Assembly: GCA_011390955.1 (NCBI GenBank)
Contig: JAABRM010000037.1
Coordinates: 1 to 64,000, forward strand
Direction: 5' to 3'
DNA length: 64,000 nucleotides
Source of the DNA: Oscillatoriales cyanobacterium
Lineage (GTDB): Bacteria > Cyanobacteriota > Cyanobacteriia > Cyanobacteriales > Laspinemataceae
Part shown: positions 54,076 through 63,845 of the stretch, piece after piece
How the letters are laid out: every line of letters begins with the position of its first letter
Numbering within the stretch: the stretch's first letter is position 1
Notes under the pieces: generated by a model
Databases searched by the model: none
Seen by the model: only the letters and a program-made list of their open reading frames with translations
What the model was told of the DNA's origin: nothing
Translations under genes and position numbers: made by a program

Positions 54076-55485
54076 TTGTCCCCGCATCTGAGTTTTGTTG
54101 TGGCTAAAAAGTCTGAGTCTGAACTATCACCACCGATTTTAAACGAGTTAGGCGATCGCGACTTAGGGATTGCTTCCCTCCTCGGGGATTTGCCTTTATA
54201 TTCGTTTCAGGTAGAAATCAATACCCTCTGTTATCAAGTAACTGAGATATTTGAAAAACATCCCCTCCTGCCCGGGGCGATTTTAGTCGAACATGGGGAA
54301 TTTTTTGGCATGATTTCTCGCCAAAGATTATTAGAATATTTAATCCGACCGCGAGCGATCGATCTCTTTTTAAATGCCCCGGTGCAGTTAATTTATAGTT
54401 ATGCTCGCACTGATTTATTAATTTTGAGCGATACAACCTCTATCTTATCCGCAGCGCGTTTAGCCTTGCGGCGATCGCCTCAACTCTTGTCCGAACCAAT
54501 TGTCGTCAAAATGCAATCCGGTGCCTATAACTTATTAAATCTGAGTGAATTAAATATTGCCTACTGGCAAATTCGCGGCATTGAAACTCAGTTAAGGTTT
54601 GAAAACTTGCAAACTCTTATGATTCAAACGGAGAAAATGGCCAGTTTGGGACGTTTAGTTGATGGCGTTGCTCATGAAATATTAGATCCCGTAGGATTTA
54701 TTTGGGGAAATTTAACTTATGTCACCGACTACACTCAAAGTTTAATTGAATTAATGGCCGCTTACGAGCAAGTCATGCCCAATGTACCAGAAGAAATTGA
54801 AGCCCTCCAGGAAGAAATTGAATTTAATTTTTTAAAGCAGGATTTACCCAGGGCTTTAGAAAGTATCAAAAAAGGGGCAGAACGCTTGAAAAGTCTCGCC
54901 AGTAGCTTACAAAATTTTTGCCATTTGGATGAAGTTTATCCCAAACCGGCTGATTTGCACTCGGCGATCGATAGTGTGCTGTTACTACTGAAAAGTCGGT
55001 TAAGCGGTGAAGTAAATATCGTCAAAAATTATGGTTACATACCTCCAGTTTCTTGCTATATCGGGCAACTGAATCAAGTATTTATGAATATTCTCGGTTA
55101 TGCCATTGATGGACTGATTAATCAAGAAGTGAATCAGAAATTCGATCGAGAATTTAGCGAAGCTGACTATTTAAATCCGGTGCAAGCCTTATCCAAGTCT
55201 CAGATTTCTATTACCACTACTATTATCTCTAACGAGGCGGAAATGCCCGATCGACTTGACGATCGCTGGGTGTCGATTAAAATTAAAGATAATGGAGCGG
55301 GAATGTCTGCCGAGAAATTAGAGGAACTCTATGCTTCTTTTTCTGGCAATCATCGCCGCGGGGAAAAAGAAACCAGTTTAACCGTCTCTCATTGGATTAT
55401 CACCGCCAAACATGGCGGGGAATTTCTGATGCGATCGCAGCCAGGAGAAGGCACGGAATTTGAAATTTTATTAAGGGTATATTAA
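54076..55485 (+). CDS. Degenerate histidine kinase
   Basis: A 469-residue soluble protein. Residues about 45-165 form a CBS/regulatory-like N-terminal domain (VLPGAILVEHGEFFGMISRQ, partly). HisKA phospho-acceptor His200 is in RLVDGVAHEILDP. In the HATPase region the G1 box KDNGAGM is present, but the N-box Asn is Tyr342 (MNILGYAIDG) and the G2 box (normally GTGLGLS) reads KETSLTVS with no glycines. ATP binding is therefore doubtful and the protein may act as a scaffold or phosphotransfer intermediate. The TTG 54076 start is uncertain; GTG at residue 9 is an alternative. No response regulator gene is adjacent. Confidence 0.82.
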   Translation: MSPHLSFVVAKKSESELSPPILNELGDRDLGIASLLGDLPLYSFQVEINTLCYQVTEIFEKHPLLPGAILVEHGEFFGMISRQRLLEYLIRPRAIDLFLNAPVQLIYSYARTDLLILSDTTSILSAARLALRRSPQLLSEPIVVKMQSGAYNLLNLSELNIAYWQIRGIETQLRFENLQTLMIQTEKMASLGRLVDGVAHEILDPVGFIWGNLTYVTDYTQSLIELMAAYEQVMPNVPEEIEALQEEIEFNFLKQDLPRALESIKKGAERLKSLASSLQNFCHLDEVYPKPADLHSAIDSVLLLLKSRLSGEVNIVKNYGYIPPVSCYIGQLNQVFMNILGYAIDGLINQEVNQKFDREFSEADYLNPVQALSKSQISITTTIISNEAEMPDRLDDRWVSIKIKDNGAGMSAEKLEELYASFSGNHRRGEKETSLTVSHWIITAKHGGEFLMRSQPGEGTEFEILLRVY

Positions 55486-55749
55486 TTTCTTGTAGTTAAT
55501 CCGTTCAAATTCGCCAATGGTTAGCCAATTTAATGACAATTGCAGGGAAGCTACAGATGCGATCGAAGGTCTTCGGGCATTTATCGTTTTTCCATTCCGA
55601 GAAATACGCGGCCCTCATACATCCACAGCCCCCCTGCAATCTATCAGAATGCCAATTGAATGGCAATAAATTAGAAAAACAGCATTTTGATGCAGCAGGA
55701 AAAACAGCCTATCTCCGGGTGTTTATCCCAGAAAGGTAGCCAAACTCAA

Positions 55750-56577
55750 TTAAGCGTTGGGTTCAACCCGACCGTAAAACTGACCAATAATTTTCACTTT
55801 CACGGCATCTTTAGCGCCTAAGTCCGTATCAGAATCTTGTTCGCTGATAAAGATACCGGCAATTTCACCAGTGCGACCATCAACCTTGGCGATTTTTAAA
55901 GAAATTTCCCCACCACCAGTCAGGGCACGCTTGATATTGCTGCGGGCAATTTCTTCTTTATCTGCCGCTGCGGGAAGGGCGATCGCATTATCGTATCCGC
56001 TAGCTTCACCGCGCCCCTTGGGATCCAAAAAGGCCGAAGAGCGATAAGAAGGAACGGAGAACTTGCCTTCAAAGTCGGTAGAAGTGTTAATAGTGTCCAT
56101 TCCAGGCTGGCTGGTGGCCACGAGTTTTTTAATCGTGAACAGGAAAGGAACTTCCTCACCGCCGGGAAGCACCACCGTGGCTGGTTGAAAATCGATCCCA
56201 TCTTCTTCATAGAAAGTGAGGCTGCGATCTTCGTTAATGCTCAACGGGCCGCTGATTTGGGTCAGACTGGTGGTGTAGCGAGTCAACAATTTACTGGGGA
56301 CAAATTCAGACTCTTGTTTGCGCTTATTCGTTTCTTCCTCAACGAAGAATTCTTTGGGCTGTAAACACAAATCGGTGAGGATATATGACTGGTTAGCATC
56401 AAGAGGAATGGAACCGCGAGCGGTTTCTGGTAACTCAGGACAGTTGTTAGCAAGTCCAGTATTGACAATATCTTCATAAGTCAGTTGATCCTTACTGACT
56501 GTCGGAGCTTCACTACAAGCAGTTAACACACCTAAACAGAATGCTAGGAGTGCAGCAATTACAGCGCGATACCTCAT
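55750..56577 (-). CDS. psbO: Photosystem II manganese-stabilising polypeptide
   Basis: Extrinsic lumenal subunit stabilising the Mn4CaO5 cluster. Chosen start ATG 56577 (MRYRAVIAALLAFCLGVLTAC), preceded by GAGG at a good distance; a longer frame from 56619 is not supported. The signal peptide ends with a lipobox-like LTAC, common in cyanobacterial PsbO. LTYEDIVNTGLANNCPEL, CLQPKEFFVEEE, the conserved disulphide cysteines (NNCPEL and DLCLQ), GRGEASGYDNAIALP and GQFYGRVEP are present. About 275 residues, normal. Confidence 0.97.
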   Translation of the reverse strand: MRYRAVIAALLAFCLGVLTACSEAPTVSKDQLTYEDIVNTGLANNCPELPETARGSIPLDANQSYILTDLCLQPKEFFVEEETNKRKQESEFVPSKLLTRYTTSLTQISGPLSINEDRSLTFYEEDGIDFQPATVVLPGGEEVPFLFTIKKLVATSQPGMDTINTSTDFEGKFSVPSYRSSAFLDPKGRGEASGYDNAIALPAAADKEEIARSNIKRALTGGGEISLKIAKVDGRTGEIAGIFISEQDSDTDLGAKDAVKVKIIGQFYGRVEPNA

Positions 56578-57413
56578 GTTCAACCTCAATCTCAACAAAT
56601 ATAACAACCTTAACGGCACCCAGAAGGGCTTCTCAGAGAATTTTCCAGCTAAACGATCGCCCGCGAGCTATCCACAACCCTAGCGCCAGACAGAGAGCGC
56701 AGAGCCTTCCCGAATGGATCAATCATCGGCCACCTTGTAGGGACAATTGTCCCCAGAAAAGATGTCCTGATTTTTTTCCGAGCAGCGATCCCAGTTGAAA
56801 AGCTGCCCGGTTGCCCTGAGTGACTTAACTTCGATCGCTTTCCAGATTCCCTACCGCATTTTACCGAAAAACCGGCAACATTCTATCTGATTTAAGCGAG
56901 TTGCCTATTTTGATTGTCTAAATTTACCATCGATCGCGAAGTTAATCGGATTTTAGCGACTGGAGACTGTTCTTCCTGGCGATCGCCATTCCACGATCTC
57001 TGGCTGAGACTTGTCTATCCCCGGCTGAAGCTGTGCTATATTTATCTGTGTTTTGGTCTGTGTTTTGGCGAAAATATGTCACGACAATCGTAGCCATCCT
57101 AAGTAGTTAGGCATTTTTTCCGGGGTAGATCGGTATTTGCTCGGAAAAGTATTTTTGTCGAACCAGAGTTTTTTGGGGGTGAAGCGAAGCCCCTCGCGCT
57201 TAGGGGATAATCGCCGCCATTGGCTGAAAAACCAACGAAATCATCGGAAGCAAGATTATGGGGGCTCACTTAACCTAAATCTAAAGGCAATAGAATTTTT
57301 TCCCTAAATTCTAAATTGAATTAACTTGGAGAGTCGAATTATTAAACTTAACGACTTAAAATTTATTCGCGATCGCTTGATTAGAGAAAATCATCAATAG
57401 GAGCAAGGTTATT
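56578..57413. other. Long intergenic region upstream of psbO
   Basis: 836 bases between the divergent psbO and small hypothetical gene. It should contain both promoters. TGTGTTTTGGTCTGTGTTTTGG (57047-57068) is a short direct repeat, and CCCCTCGCGCTTAGGGG (57190-57206) is a small hairpin. No coding or RNA gene can be supported. Confidence 0.45.
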
Positions 57414-57785
57414 ATGAGTGATATGGAAAAATTAAACTGGGAAAAATTTAACCACAAGTGGGAAAAAGTTGCCGGTAAAATTAGAAAATTAGCCAAAGAA
57501 AACCAAGGTGATATTGAAGCAATATTATCTCTTTTGCGCCTGTTAGAAACCTTACACAAAGAAATTAGAGATGGAGTTTTTCAAGAATGTTTACCCGATA
57601 ATCGTCAGGCGCTTTACAACTTGCTAAAAGACATTGAAAACTCTGGCGGTTGGCCATATATTTATCGAGGTAATTTACAATCTATGCTGGCTAAATTGTC
57701 CAAAGAAGACGCAAATTATTTATTAAACGATCGGGAGCAAGAATCATCAAGTTTATTGCCAGATAGCGAGGAAAATAGTCTCTGA
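57414..57785 (+). CDS. Small hypothetical helical protein
   Basis: A 123-residue acidic/charged protein (MSDMEKLNWEKFNHKWEKVA, IEAILSLLRLLETLHKEIRD, LSKEDANYLLNDREQESSSL). It is predicted all-helical, cytoplasmic and without cysteine pairs for metal binding. TAGGAGCAAGG upstream of ATG is a good ribosome-binding site, supporting expression. No family is recognised. Confidence 0.7.
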   Translation: MSDMEKLNWEKFNHKWEKVAGKIRKLAKENQGDIEAILSLLRLLETLHKEIRDGVFQECLPDNRQALYNLLKDIENSGGWPYIYRGNLQSMLAKLSKEDANYLLNDREQESSSLLPDSEENSL

Positions 57786-57885
57786 ATTATCGGCTAATTA
57801 TTGGCTAAATTTAGGCAAATGCGGGACATATCCCAATCACGCTTGCCGGATCCTGCTCATAAAATCTTCGATGTTATTCGATGTT

Positions 57886-57920
57886 AGATTAGAGACGTTC
57901 AGCTTTAACGTCTCTAATCT
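57886..57920. terminator. Strong hairpin terminator
   Basis: AGATTAGAGACGTT (57886-57899) and AACGTCTCTAATCT (57907-57920) form a perfect 14-bp stem with a 7-base loop, then ATTGGC. It lies about 100 bases downstream of the small helical gene and upstream of the converging RTX gene, so it may serve both. Confidence 0.7.
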
Positions 57921-58062
57921 ATTGGCAAATCCTGGGGAAATTACGCAGCTAAACGATGAATAGGGGCAACCACTGCCAACCCTTTGATGTCCCACTTTCA
58001 TCATATAGATTACTTGCTGGGGTAAGTCCTAATCCCTTCTCAGGTCAATCTGAATCAGTTCC

Positions 58063-59286
58063 TTAAACCGTCAAAGTCAAATCATAAGTTGTATCGCCTT
58101 CGACTCGTAAAACTCGGAGATAGTAAACTCCCGCTGTTAAAGGATCTTCAATTCTTTCGGCAAGGGTGTCAGTGTTCTCAGAAGATTGGCGAATATCAGC
58201 TTCTTCAATTAGGCCATTACCGTCGTCTTCAATTAATTGAAAATCGGCATTGGCGCTTAAGTTATCCATCACTGCTCTAAAAGTCGCATCGGATTCAAGT
58301 CTAAACCGATAGATATCGACGATATTAGAATCACTCAAAGAAGCATTATCAAGGGTTAGAGTTCCGTTGAGCGTCCCCAAATCCTCCGCTTCAGCCAAAT
58401 CGTTGATATCCTCTTCCTCATTAGTATTCTCGGTGTTCGTTGGGGTTTGGTTATTACTCGTGTCACTACCACTGCTGGTGACGGGTTGACCATCAATGGA
58501 GAGAAAATCATTAACATCAATTACGTTGGCAGAAACTCCTTCGAGGATGGCGATAATTTTCCCGGTGCTTTTTAAGGAGAAAACGGTACTTTCAACCAAG
58601 CTGTTATCTCGACTAATGGTGGTGGCAGATTCCCATGTCAGATCGTCAAAGCTAATATCGGTTTCATCAATCATTAGAAAATCTTCGGTATCGTCGTAGT
58701 CTGCAATCAAGCCTCGTCCCAGTGACTGCAAGACAAAGCGATCGCTCCCAGTCCCCCCGGTTAAAGTATCGTTGCCTCTGTCCCCCCAAAGAAAGTCATC
58801 ACCAGCACCACCCGTCAGGATGTCATCCCCTTGACCCCCGCGCAAAGTATCTGAACCATCACCCCCAAAAATTACATCGTTGCCTTGGTTGCCATTAATA
58901 AAATCGTCACCAATATCCCCATATAGGGTGTCATCTCCTTCTCCACCGAATAAATTATCATTGCCACTGCCAGCGTAGAGGAGATCGTCACCATCTAGAC
59001 CAAACAGAAAATCGTCTCCCACATTGCCGTAGAGGACATCATTGCCTAAGTCACCAGACAAGGTGTCATTTCCGTCTTCACCAAATAAGGTGTCATCGTC
59101 TTTGCCACCGTAGAGAAGATCGTTCTCTTCACCCCCAAACAGAAGATCGTTGCCTCGGTTGCCATTAAGCAGATCGTCCCCCAAGAGTCCTCTGAGGGTA
59201 TCATTTCCATCCAGACCCTGAATCGTATCCGCTAGGTTCGTGCCGATAATTTCGTTGGGGTCAAGATTACCAAGAATCGTTGTCAT
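58063..59286 (-). CDS. RTX Ca2+-binding protein with PPC domain
   Basis: A 407-residue probably secreted protein (type I secretion would be expected). Residues about 20-185 are RTX nonapeptides GGxGxDxLx (LLNGNRGNDLLFGG, GDDDTLFGEDGNDTLSGD in shortened form) that bind Ca2+ as a parallel beta-roll. A short linker region (about 185-265) and an acidic Asn/Glu/Thr linker (about 268-300) lead to a C-terminal pre-peptidase (PPC) domain (about 300-407; DIYRFRLESDATFRAVMDNL, GVYYLRVLRVEGDTTYDL). No protease or lipase domain is present, so the role may be structural or in adhesion. Confidence 0.9.
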   Translation of the reverse strand: MTTILGNLDPNEIIGTNLADTIQGLDGNDTLRGLLGDDLLNGNRGNDLLFGGEENDLLYGGKDDDTLFGEDGNDTLSGDLGNDVLYGNVGDDFLFGLDGDDLLYAGSGNDNLFGGEGDDTLYGDIGDDFINGNQGNDVIFGGDGSDTLRGGQGDDILTGGAGDDFLWGDRGNDTLTGGTGSDRFVLQSLGRGLIADYDDTEDFLMIDETDISFDDLTWESATTISRDNSLVESTVFSLKSTGKIIAILEGVSANVIDVNDFLSIDGQPVTSSGSDTSNNQTPTNTENTNEEEDINDLAEAEDLGTLNGTLTLDNASLSDSNIVDIYRFRLESDATFRAVMDNLSANADFQLIEDDGNGLIEEADIRQSSENTDTLAERIEDPLTAGVYYLRVLRVEGDTTYDLTLTV

Positions 59287-60013
59287 AGATCAAAAATTTC
59301 TCCAAATATTAATAATGACTTTTCGGTGACAGACTCAACCACAATCCTTCAGATGAGGTGAGTCTCGGTGTTTTACTCATGTTCTTACTCATCCTAGATC
59401 AAGATTCACAATCATTGATTTTTTGCCAGACTGAGGCATAATCTCCATATTTAGTGTCAAATTCAGGCCGATCGCATCAATCACTTGACCAATGGAGTGC
59501 CGGGAGTCATTCCTCGGTGCGGAGATTTTTTCAGAGATCGATCGCGGGCTAATGCTCTGACCCTGAAAAAAATCTGAGGTTGCATATTCACAGAAAAAAG
59601 AAAATAAAAAGAAAATCTGGCCACGATCTGCCAATATAATTTGGCCTGTAGGTTGTTCGGCTCGCGATCGACTTCCGCTGATGGGATTTTCCCCATCTTC
59701 TTAGCGGCAAAAGTGGGATACTCGTTTGTAAGACTCAGGGGTGTGAAACTGTAACGTAATTGTTGGACAGAGTTACCCATTGCTACTCAAAAATGGGTAG
59801 CTTTTGTCTTGCCGTCAGATATGGAGACATCACTTAAGTAGTCGGACATTTTGGCAGGGGGACTAATTTTCGTAAACATACTAGAAACCCTTGTGGCACA
59901 ATAATTACTGGATAGCTGTTCGGGGCGCTCGCCCCGATCTACGTTTTGGCTCATTAGAGATTTTTGGCCAGCCGGATTGACAAGTTTAATTATACTCATA
60001 TATCATTGTCAAA
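59287..60013. other. Intergenic region upstream of the broken TnpB gene
   Basis: 727 bases without convincing genes. CGGGGC-GCTC-GCCCCG (59921-59936) is a compact hairpin 80 bases upstream of the TnpB frame and could be the left-end structure of the IS, but no target or partner sequence confirms it. Short frames here are not supported. Confidence 0.4.
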
Positions 60014-61265
60014 GTGAAAAATTTACTCTTGTCGAGTCAAATGCAGTTAGTTGAGAAACATATAATTAACCGACAGCATAAATTTTGGCAGGAATGCGAC
60101 TATTTATCATGGCAATCCAAAAATCTTTATAACTCGGCTAATTATGTCCAGCGTCAATACTTTTTTGACACTAGAAAGTATTACAACTCGATTGATATTT
60201 ACCACCAGACGAAAAACAAAGATAGCTTATCGATACCTACCAACGAAGGTTAGTAAACAGATTGTCCGTCGAGTTGCTGAAACTTGGAAAGCTTGGTGCA
60301 GAGCGTTAAAAGATTGGTCTGGGCATCCTGAGAAATATTTAGGTAAGCCGAAAATCCCAGGATACAAGCATAAAGAACGTGGTAGAAATGTGGTGATTTA
60401 TCCCAAGGATGCGATCTCCTCTCCACTGCTATCTCGAGGCATTGTCAAGCTATCTCAGACTAATATTGAGTTGACCACTGAGGCTAATAATATAAACCAA
60501 GTAAGAATTGTTCCTAAACTTGACCACTATGTAATTGAGATTGTTTACACGGTTAGCGAGCCAGATAAATTTGATGGTAAATATCTAGCTGGTGTAGACC
60601 TGGGTTTAAACAATTTGGTGGCTATAACATCCAATCATCCCGGTATTAGACCGCTGTTGATTAATGGTAGACCATTGAAAAGTATTAACCAATTCTTCAA
60701 TAAAAGAGTAGCAAAAGCACAATCAATCAAGGCTTGTCGGCAGGTAAAACAGCTAAACAGCAAGCGAGATAGAAGGATTGACAACTACCTTCATACTGTG
60801 AGTCGGCGTGTTATTGATTGGTGTCAGTTAAATGAGATTGGTCAATTAATCATCGGGAAAAATCAACGATGGAAACAATCTCTCAATATTGGGAAAAAGA
60901 ATAATCAAGAATTTACCAATATTCCTCATGCCAAACTGATTAACTTATTGACCTACAAAGCACAATTAGCAGGGATTTCTGTAGTTTTAACTGAAGAAAG
61001 CTACACTTCTAAAGCCAGCGCTTTAGATGGCGATTATTTGCCGAATATCCAGGCTAAAACAGAAGCAAAAGTTGTGTTTAATGGTAAGCGTGTTAAACGT
61101 GGTTTATACTTGACTTCCACTGGTAGAATCATCAACGCTGATATCAATGGAAGCATGAATATAGCTAGAAAAGTAATTCCCGATGCTTTTGAGGGAATAG
61201 AGGGATTGCCGTTTATTCCTGTAGTTTTAGACCTTTGGACTAAAATTACCAACGTAGCTGTCTAA
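60014..61265 (+). pseudogene. Frameshifted IS200/IS605-type TnpB
   Basis: The N-terminal part (QMQLVEKHIINRQHKFWQEC, KNLYNSANY) opens at GTG 60014 and continues after a single-base insertion near 60224 (GATAGCT in place of GATGCT) as AYRYLPTKVSKQIV in the next frame, reading to 61265. RuvC-I Asp is in GVDLGLNNLVAI and RuvC-III Asp in NADINGSMNIARK. The usual RuvC-II Glu is replaced (LIIGKNQRWKQ) and the zinc-finger cysteines are lost (SYTSKASALDGD), typical of a common cyanobacterial TnpB branch. Glu in EESYTSK could substitute. Without the frameshift it would be about 417 residues. No TnpA and no clear omega RNA are visible. Confidence 0.82.
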
Positions 61266-61374
61266 CATTGTCTACCTTTGGGTAACTTTGTCCAGATTTT
61301 TACGAGCGGTGCTGATTCGTTGATGGTTGCTTATCTTGTCACCTGAATAGATAATTTGCATTTTTGCGGAAATT

Positions 61375-62832
61375 ATGGTTAAACACGCTTCTCTACCTGT
61401 TGATTTCAAGCCAATTAAATTTGGCACTGATGGTTGGCGGGGTGTAATTGCCGCTGACTTTACTTTTGAGCGAGTGGCTTTAGTCGCTGCGGTAGCGGCT
61501 CACGTTTTGGCCGAAGTTTATGGCCCAACCACCAATAGCCGCACGGTGATTATCGGTTACGATCGCCGCTTTTTGGCGGAGGATTTTGCTCACAGTGCCG
61601 CCCAAGCCGTGCAAGGGGCAGGGTTTGATGTGCTGTTGTCCGAAACTTATGCCCCAACACCGGCATTTAGTTGGTATGCCAATGCCCAAAAAGCACTCGG
61701 CGCGATCGTGCTGACCGCTAGTCATAATCCGGCAGCATATCTGGGGTTAAAAGTGAAAGGGGCTTTTGGTGGGTCTGTACCCCCAGAAGTCACGTTAGAT
61801 ATTGAGGCCAAACTCGATAGTCCTCTGCCACCCGCCGCCCCTGGATCTATAAAAAAATTTAATATTTGGCCGAGTTACTGCGAGATGTTGCGGCAAAAAG
61901 TCGATATTGCCGCCATTCGTGACAGCATCGCCGCCGGAAAAATTACCGTTTTTGCTGATGTGATGCACGGCGCCGCCAGTGGTGGACTCGGGCAAATTTT
62001 GGGTATGCCGATCGCAGAAATTAACGGCGATCGCGACCCTCTCTTTGATGGCGGTGCCCCAGAACCCTTACCCCGCTATCTTTCTCAGCTTTTCCGCTTA
62101 ATCCGCACGAAAGGACGGCAGCAACCCAATAGTCTCTCCGTGGGATTAGTCTTTGATGGGGATGCCGATCGCATTGCCGCCGTAGATAGCCAAGGCAATT
62201 TCCTCAGTTCTCAAGTTCTGATCCCGATTTTGATTCAACACTTGGTGCAACATCACGGGTTGACCGGAGAAGTGGTCAAAACCGTCAGTGGTTCCGATCT
62301 GATTCCCCGTGTGGCCAAACTTTATCATCTGCCCCTATTTGAGACGGCGATTGGTTATAAGTACATTGCCGATCGAATGTTAACCAATCAGGTGTTAATC
62401 GGTGGGGAAGAGTCGGGAGGTGTGGGCTATGGCACCCATGTACCGGAACGAGATGCCTTGTTGTCTGCCCTATATACCATCGAGGCGATCGTTAAATCCG
62501 GTCAGGATCTCAGTCAGCTTTACACCGCATTACAAAATCAAACCGATTATCATTTTGTCTATGACCGGATTGACTTACCCTTAGCCAGCATGGAAGTGCG
62601 GGCAAAATTATTAGCCAAACTAGAAAAATCCCCGTTAACCGAAATTGATGGTCGCACGGTGCTCAATTGCTTAACCGTTGATGGCTATAAATTCCAGTTA
62701 GCCGATTACAGTTGGCTGCTGATTCGCTTTAGCGGCACCGAACCCGTATTACGGCTATATTGTGAAGCTCCCACGATGCAGCAAGTCCGCAGCACTTTAG
62801 CTTGGGCTTCGTCTTGGGCGAATTCTGTTTAA
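61375..62832 (+). CDS. Phosphoglucomutase/phosphomannomutase family protein, paralogue 2
   Basis: A 485-residue alpha-D-phosphohexomutase with phosphoserine loop TASHNP (Ser116), metal loop DGDADR, sugar loop GEESGG, phosphate loop RFSGTEP and N-terminal GTDGWRG. It has the same domain layout as paralogue 1 (29735-31162) but differs over most loops, so the two are old duplicates or were acquired separately. Immediately downstream of the TnpB element. The sugar specificity cannot be read. Confidence 0.9.
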   Translation: MVKHASLPVDFKPIKFGTDGWRGVIAADFTFERVALVAAVAAHVLAEVYGPTTNSRTVIIGYDRRFLAEDFAHSAAQAVQGAGFDVLLSETYAPTPAFSWYANAQKALGAIVLTASHNPAAYLGLKVKGAFGGSVPPEVTLDIEAKLDSPLPPAAPGSIKKFNIWPSYCEMLRQKVDIAAIRDSIAAGKITVFADVMHGAASGGLGQILGMPIAEINGDRDPLFDGGAPEPLPRYLSQLFRLIRTKGRQQPNSLSVGLVFDGDADRIAAVDSQGNFLSSQVLIPILIQHLVQHHGLTGEVVKTVSGSDLIPRVAKLYHLPLFETAIGYKYIADRMLTNQVLIGGEESGGVGYGTHVPERDALLSALYTIEAIVKSGQDLSQLYTALQNQTDYHFVYDRIDLPLASMEVRAKLLAKLEKSPLTEIDGRTVLNCLTVDGYKFQLADYSWLLIRFSGTEPVLRLYCEAPTMQQVRSTLAWASSWANSV

Positions 62833-63104
62833 ACAGTTATTGGTTGTTGGTTATTTGTTGTTCGTTATTTGTCGATCGGCATAACGAATAACGGATTTTA
62901 GGGTGTAGGGTGTAGGGTGTAGGGTGTAGGGGAAACAATTAACAATTGATAATTAACAATTGTTAATTATCTTTAATTATCAATTATCAATTATCAATTG
63001 TTAATTATCAATTATCAATTATCAATTACACCCCAACCAACAACAAATAACCAACAACAAACAACAACCAACCAACAACAAATAACCAACAACAAACAAC
63101 AATA
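62833..63104. repeat. Repeat block before rdgB
   Basis: GTTGTTCGTTATTTG units, then four GTGTAGG repeats (62899-62931), then AATTGATAATTAACAATTG units in both orientations (62937-63028), then AACAAATAACCAACAAC units to the start codon of rdgB. It has the same composition and order as the 49015-49200 block, with CAAC repeats added. Confidence 0.85.
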
Positions 63105-63683
63105 ATGACTATTCTGGTTGTAGCGACGGGCAATCCCGGCAAACTTCGGGAAATGCAGGAATATTTGGGGGATCTGGATTGGCAGTTAGAGTTAAAGCCT
63201 CCAGAGTTGGATGTTGAAGAAACCGGGGCAACTTTTATGGCGAACGCTGAACTGAAGGCGTCCGCAGTGGCAAAGGCAACGGGACAGTGGGCGATCGCCG
63301 ATGATTCGGGGTTAGAAGTGGCCGCGTTGGGGGGCGCCCCTGGGGTCTATTCTGCCCGCTATGGTCAAGATGACCGCGATCGCATCTCGCGATTGTTGCG
63401 GGAGTTGGGCGAGCAAACCAATCGCCAAGCCCAATTTGTCTGCGCGATCGCGATCGCTCGTCCCGATGGTTCTATTGCTGTCCAAGTCGAAGGAACTTGT
63501 CCCGGAGAAATTTTGCACTCGCCCCGTGGCACCAACGGCTTTGGTTACGATCCCATTTTCTACTGTCCCACTGCGGGAATGACCTTTGCGGAAATGACCA
63601 CTGCCGAAAAGCGAAGCCACAGCCATCGCGGTCAAGCCTTCCAACTCCTGCTGCCGCAACTCCAGTTACTTCCACCGACCTAG
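63105..63683 (+). CDS. rdgB: XTP/dITP diphosphatase
   Basis: HAM1/RdgB house-cleaning pyrophosphatase removing deaminated purine nucleotides (XTP, dITP, ITP). VVATGNPGKLREMQ is the substrate-binding start, ADDSGLEVAALGGAPGVYSARYG the catalytic metal loop, GTNGFGYDPIFY and EKRSHSHRGQAF complete the site. 192 residues, normal. The start codon lies directly after AACAATA repeats. Confidence 0.95.
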   Translation: MTILVVATGNPGKLREMQEYLGDLDWQLELKPPELDVEETGATFMANAELKASAVAKATGQWAIADDSGLEVAALGGAPGVYSARYGQDDRDRISRLLRELGEQTNRQAQFVCAIAIARPDGSIAVQVEGTCPGEILHSPRGTNGFGYDPIFYCPTAGMTFAEMTTAEKRSHSHRGQAFQLLLPQLQLLPPT

Positions 63684-63700
63684 AAATCCAGAAATTATCC

Positions 63701-63813
63701 CATTGACAAAAATTCATCCCACAGCCCCTAAAATTCTTCCGGTGGGCAGGCATATTTTACCCACCCTACCATATATGATGGTGGGCTTTTGCCCACCCTA
63801 CAATATAACTACT
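63701..63813. repeat. Dispersed 110-bp repeat, copy B
   Basis: AAAATTCATCCCACAGCCCC, GGTGGGCAGGCATATTTTAC, CCACCCTACCATATATGATG and TTTTGCCCACCCTACAATAT appear in the same order as in the copy at 12721-12832. Non-coding. Confidence 0.75.
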
Positions 63814-63845
63814 AGAAATCCAGAAATTAAGAAGACATCAAAAAG

